From Tamarix chinensis (lineage: Eukaryota > Streptophyta > Magnoliopsida > Caryophyllales > Tamaricaceae), in NCBI GenBank assembly GCA_030549775.1, contig CM060176.1, positions 95,843,815 through 95,907,814 on the forward strand: 64,000 bases of DNA, read 5' to 3'. The position numbers and the translations under genes are program-made. Shown here one piece after another: positions 60,560-64,000 of this stretch. The notes under the pieces are model-generated. The model was given only the letters and a program-made list of their open reading frames with translations. It ran no database searches and was not told the DNA's origin. How positions within the stretch are numbered: position 1 is the first letter of the stretch; every line of letters starts with the position of its first letter.

Positions 60560-61480
60560 ACCACATGTCCTGCACTGAGTAGGATTCCCTGATAGTCTCT
60601 CCTTAGATGATCCCTACTGCACAAATGGCATAGGAAGTGCTACGACTGATCCAAAATTTGCTCTAACTACTTGCCTAACCCTGGTGTCAGAACTGACCTC
60701 CCTAACGCTTGATCTAACCCCGCTGCTAAAACCCTAGAGATTTACCTCCCCAATAATGGATTCTGCCTCCAGAGCCATAAGTCTCCGGCTTCTTATTACC
60801 CAAAATTGAAGCATACTCCTAAACTAGTGTAGCAGCGATACACACCCTCTCGTAAATCGTAGCCAAATCCTAGGAAGCCACATCACCCATCATCCTTTGA
60901 ATGCTAAAGTGGATCCCTTACTCAAACTGGTAGACCACCGTTGACTCATTAGCTATGAACCCTAGTGCAAAAATCAGCAACTCAATAAATTAGGCATGGT
61001 ATTGCCTCACAATCATGCCCCCCTAAGTTAGTTGCATGAACTCCTTCAACTTATCCCTCTTAAGACTCTTGAGGTAAAACTTGGCACGAATCACCGCCTT
61101 GAAGTCCTCCTGGGACATATATGGCCCATCTAAATCACAATGAACTACACACTAAGTGTCAATTACTCCTCGCAAGAAGAGAGCTATAATGCTCGCCTTT
61201 AGAGTAGGAGGGCAATCAACTACCTCAAATATCCTATCTATGTCCTGCATCTAATCCTCTAGGATGATCAAGTCATCATCACCAGCGTAGGTCGGGGGTG
61301 ATGTCCCATAACCCTCTAAAGTCAGTCTTCTCTGATACCTTCCTATAGGTAATGTAGAGGTGGTGGTGGTGGGTGAGGCTGAGCCGGACGTCTAACAAAC
61401 TCGACGAACTCGTTGAAGGTCTCTTCCAAACGGTTATCATGGTCGTTAAGCACCATAACGACCAGCTGTAAGACATAATA
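60560..61480 (-). pseudogene. gypsy gag relic with broken zinc knuckle
   Basis: On the minus strand, after FVEFVRRPAQPHPPPPPLHY and a GGDD-like phrase, pieces such as WDMQDIDRIFE-like, YMSQEDFKAVIRAKFYLKSL and KLKEFMQLT lie in shifted frames. This is the usual Ty3/gypsy capsid order. Near 60593-60632 CHLCSRDHLRRDY is what is left of a CCHC zinc knuckle, with the last Cys changed and one spacing residue missing. Many stops and frame changes make it non-coding. It lies directly inside the primer site, as a 5' gag gene should. Confidence 0.7.
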
Positions 61481-61693
61481 AATGTTAGGAAAAATATTAT
61501 TATCTTAATTACACATTGTACACGTAATCATATTCAAATGCTACCTAGGCTACCCGTTCTCGATTCCTCACAAGCTAATCTGAGTTTTCAAATAATCGAG
61601 TTTTTTTTCTTCTAAAAGTATGAAATAAACTAATGAAATAGATGAGGGATCATTTGAAAATTGAATTGCATATCATGGTAATAAAAAACAATT

Positions 61694-61705
61694 GCTTTGA
61701 TACCA
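61694..61705 (-). other. Primer binding site, initiator tRNA-Met type
   Basis: Minus strand TGGTATCAAAGC, one mismatch from the TGGTATCAGAGC complementary to the 3' end of plant initiator tRNA-Met. It lies three bases from the LTR end (GGGATGTTATA). This fixes the orientation of the element and the 5' LTR boundary. Confidence 0.85.
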
Positions 61706-61708
61706 TCC

Positions 61709-63680
61709 TATAACATCCCAATTTCTACTACTAAAAAATTTTAATTTACAACGAAAGGATATAATCAAAATATGGGTGTTACCGTCATAATTGAAATAAG
61801 TCTGGTTTACCAAACCACCCTTAGATCAATCACAAAGCTAAGACCATTCATAGTAAACAAGTAATTAGCAATGAGAGAAGCTTTTATAAATAAAAATACG
61901 AGTTTGGAGATTAAATTTGAGTTACAAAAATAGAATACAAATAAAGAGATACCATGTATCAAAGAGTCCAAAAAGGTATTTAGGTAAAACCATCATCCAA
62001 ATAATATAATTATTCACCTAAACACCCAGTATAGATAAAAGTCACTCCTCCCCACACATTGCATCAAAATTAGCAAAAGCATCCAGCTTGTACTCAAAGA
62101 TCTGTCCAAAAGCATCAAGGTCTTCTACTCATGGGAATGAGCACTACCCATGAAAAAGATACTCAGTATGCTACATATTGAGAAAGGTAACAATACTATC
62201 AAGTCAAGGATATAGATAAAAACCATGCATTCATAATAGGTGCTAAGTGCACATACAATTTACCAAAGGCCTCATAAGGTAAATACTGATCCAAACTTAT
62301 TTATTAAATATAACAATTTTCATTCCTTTATTTATGATGAGTTCAAAGACCCACTATTCTTAAATCAATGGAATGGTCTGAAGCATATTCCTAAAGTCAA
62401 CAAACCTGTGCTACTATTATCATCCCATGGAACGGAACTGAAAACATCACCTTCTTAGGGCAAACGCTCCTGAGCCACTATTATCATCCAATGGAATAGA
62501 TATAAAAGCATCACCTTGGACCTGACTCACGTACTATTTCACATAAAATCATTAGTGTTTTATCATTTAGGGTAGTTAATTCATATTCTTATTCATGATG
62601 ATTACAGGCCCCATTATTCTTAATTTGGTGGAACGGATTGAAGCACCTTCTTAGGGATAACACACCTAAGCCACTATTATCATCTAATGGAATTTATCTG
62701 AAAACATCACCTTCTTAGGGTAAAATGCTTCTAAGCCACTATTATCATTTATTGGAACCGATATAAAATATCACCTTGGCCCGACTCATATGACCTTTCA
62801 CTTTAAATGATTAATGTATTATTCATGATTGATTCATAGGTACATAATATATTAAAATAGGTCATCACATCACGCATGGCATAAGGCTGTTATCTAGAGT
62901 TAATATCTATATTTCCCAAAAACTTAATTTAGACATAACTTCTCCCATATCAATCATTTACCCACAAAAAATTTGTTATATATTCCTCAAATATTATTAT
63001 TAATAACATATCGGAAATTCAAGGTCTAACTCCTACGTCTTACACATGCGATAATAGCCCTATCTAAAAAGTTACTATTATTAGGGCTTATAAACTGTAG
63101 TTTCACAATTGTGTTATCATTTATCATTTAGAGCTCAAAAACTTTCCATATTTAATATAAATTCCCAAAACACTGATATTAATAACATATTTGAGTTTTG
63201 TGGTCTAAATCTACCATTTCTTATATGTGATAATAGCCTCTTCAGTTTGAAGTTACTATTCCCAAATCAACCCAATTTCATAGTTATTTAAACTTAGGTC
63301 CTTCATAACTACTCCAAACACTTTATATATATATATATATATATATATCACTTATCACATTTCGGATGATATAACACCTTAGAATATTGTGATTCCCATA
63401 TTTAAACCATGTTAACCAAAATGCCCTTATCGGTAACATGACCCTATTTCATGTGAACCTTTTGTGTTTAGTAATATCATTTCTAAAATCCATATTTTAT
63501 CTAAATAACTTTCCATAGTCATTTTACATTCATCATACCCTAACTAAAACCTATGATAAAATCATATTTTACACTAAAGGTTTTCCCACATAAAATAACA
63601 ATATTGTATGAACTTTACTTACTCTTTTCCTGTCATATAATACCGACCACATGTCATACTATCAAAAGTCATGTATTATT
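61709..63680 (-). repeat. Right (5') LTR, interrupted by a nested LTR
   Basis: It starts TATAACATCCCAATTTC and carries the degenerate terminal block, the GGGAATGAGCACTACCCAT block, a decayed palindrome (CTCAGTATGCTACATATTGAG, about 62166-62186) and CCACTATTATCATC-type motifs (62.35-62.77 kb). It parallels the left LTR up to ATGTATTATTT at 63681, where the left copy continues CACATAATC but here a new LTR begins. A (TA)n run lies at 63323-63349. Confidence 0.75.
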
Positions 63681-64000
63681 TGTAACACCCCAAAATTCAC
63701 TAATCTTTTTTAAACGGAAGCAATTAAATTAAAACCCGTGAATTCTGGGGATGTTACCGCCACAATTAGTACCAAATTGGTTCACTCCGACCATTCTAAA
63801 CCAAGTGTTAAGGCTAAAAAGATTATTTTCAAACTTAAACCGAGAGTTCATAAAATGAATTAAAAAGATCATAACATAGAAATCAAAGTATGCATAAAAG
63901 TTTATAATCAATAATAAGATAGAAATCATAGTGCAAAATCAAAATTCTTCAAAGGGAATAATCTTACAATCGATAAAAGGTTTAATTGAAATACTTAGTA
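63681..64000 (-). mobile_element. Start of another long LTR, runs off the window
   Basis: Begins TGTAACACCCCAAAATTCAC, almost identical to 15322 onward (GTGAATTCTGGGGATGTTACC, GCCACAATTAGTACCAAA). The rest lies beyond the window. The pentamer before it is TTATT; the same pentamer would be expected after its other end. Confidence 0.8.

Larger units (their letters stand above)
53335..63680 (-). mobile_element. Ty3/gypsy retrotransposon (Tekay/Del-like), degraded
   Basis: Left LTR about 53335-56748, internal region 56749-61708, right LTR from 61709, interrupted by another LTR at 63681. Read on the minus strand the order is LTR, primer site, gag, protease, reverse transcriptase, RNase H, integrase, polypurine tract, LTR, the Ty3/gypsy order. 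The integrase C-terminal phrases (RRRDLEFQVGDKVFLKV, LRPKYIGPYEVLDRV) and long LTRs fit the Tekay/Del chromovirus group; that assignment is inference. All coding domains carry stops, frameshifts or lost catalytic residues, so the element is not autonomous. Confidence 0.85.

Noticed and set aside
1..64000. CRISPR arrays, operons, prophage or other prokaryotic systems
   Set aside because: The window is plant nuclear DNA. The regular repeats seen are minisatellites without unique equal-length spacers, and no cas-like or phage genes are present.

Overview
This is nuclear DNA from a flowering plant. It shows a ten-exon plastid-targeted gene with GT-AG introns, a land-plant type ribosomal protein eL36 locus, and a background of LTR retrotransposons, CACTA/hAT/MULE remnants and AT-rich spacer. 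The species cannot be fixed from the sequence. Gene density (two loci in 64 kb) and deep nesting of long LTRs point to a repeat-rich, medium to large genome.

Layout. 1-7.3 kb: AT-rich spacer with a three-unit repeat of about 320-330 bp, a MITE with long inverted ends and a GGGTC-rich repeat. 7.3-9.2 kb: a short, internally deleted Ty1/copia element with both LTRs. 10.0-22.8 kb: a nest of long-LTR Ty3/gypsy relics, including a complete 5.6 kb solo LTR with an ATCAC target duplication and a 500-N gap that looks like an unjoined contig overlap. 22.9-23.4 kb: one end of a CACTA transposon. 26.9-27.7 kb: an eL36 locus whose normal reading frame is damaged. 28.6-32.7 kb: a second solo LTR (TSD GTAAA). 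33-34.2 kb: AT-rich and GACCC-rich repeats with a probable MITE. 35.0-41.6 kb, minus strand: the one clearly intact gene, a 957-residue plastid SLH-domain/coiled-coil membrane protein. 42.6-47.5 kb: a degenerate repeat array interrupted by a truncated long LTR that itself carries a hAT MITE. 48.2-52.1 kb: a third solo LTR inserted in a GT microsatellite. 53.3-64 kb: a full but dead Ty3/gypsy element on the minus strand (LTR, gag, protease, RT, RNase H, integrase, LTR), with a MULE transposase fragment inside its left LTR and another LTR nested in its right one.

The long LTRs form one broad family (termini like TGTAAYACCCC...GGGGTGTTACA). Family members share some of these modules: a GC-rich, strongly strand-asymmetric block with a TATA box, a trinucleotide microsatellite block, clusters of a CCACTATTATAGCCGGTGG motif, and a 19-bp palindrome. 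The coding element at 56.7-61.7 kb links this LTR type to a Ty3/gypsy element with an initiator-tRNA-Met primer site, probably of the Tekay/Del group.

There is no operon-like cooperation between genes here and I found no convincing new biological system. The best leads are the conserved LTR modules, the apparent assembly artefact at the gap, the decayed eL36 locus and the MULE fragment between direct repeats.
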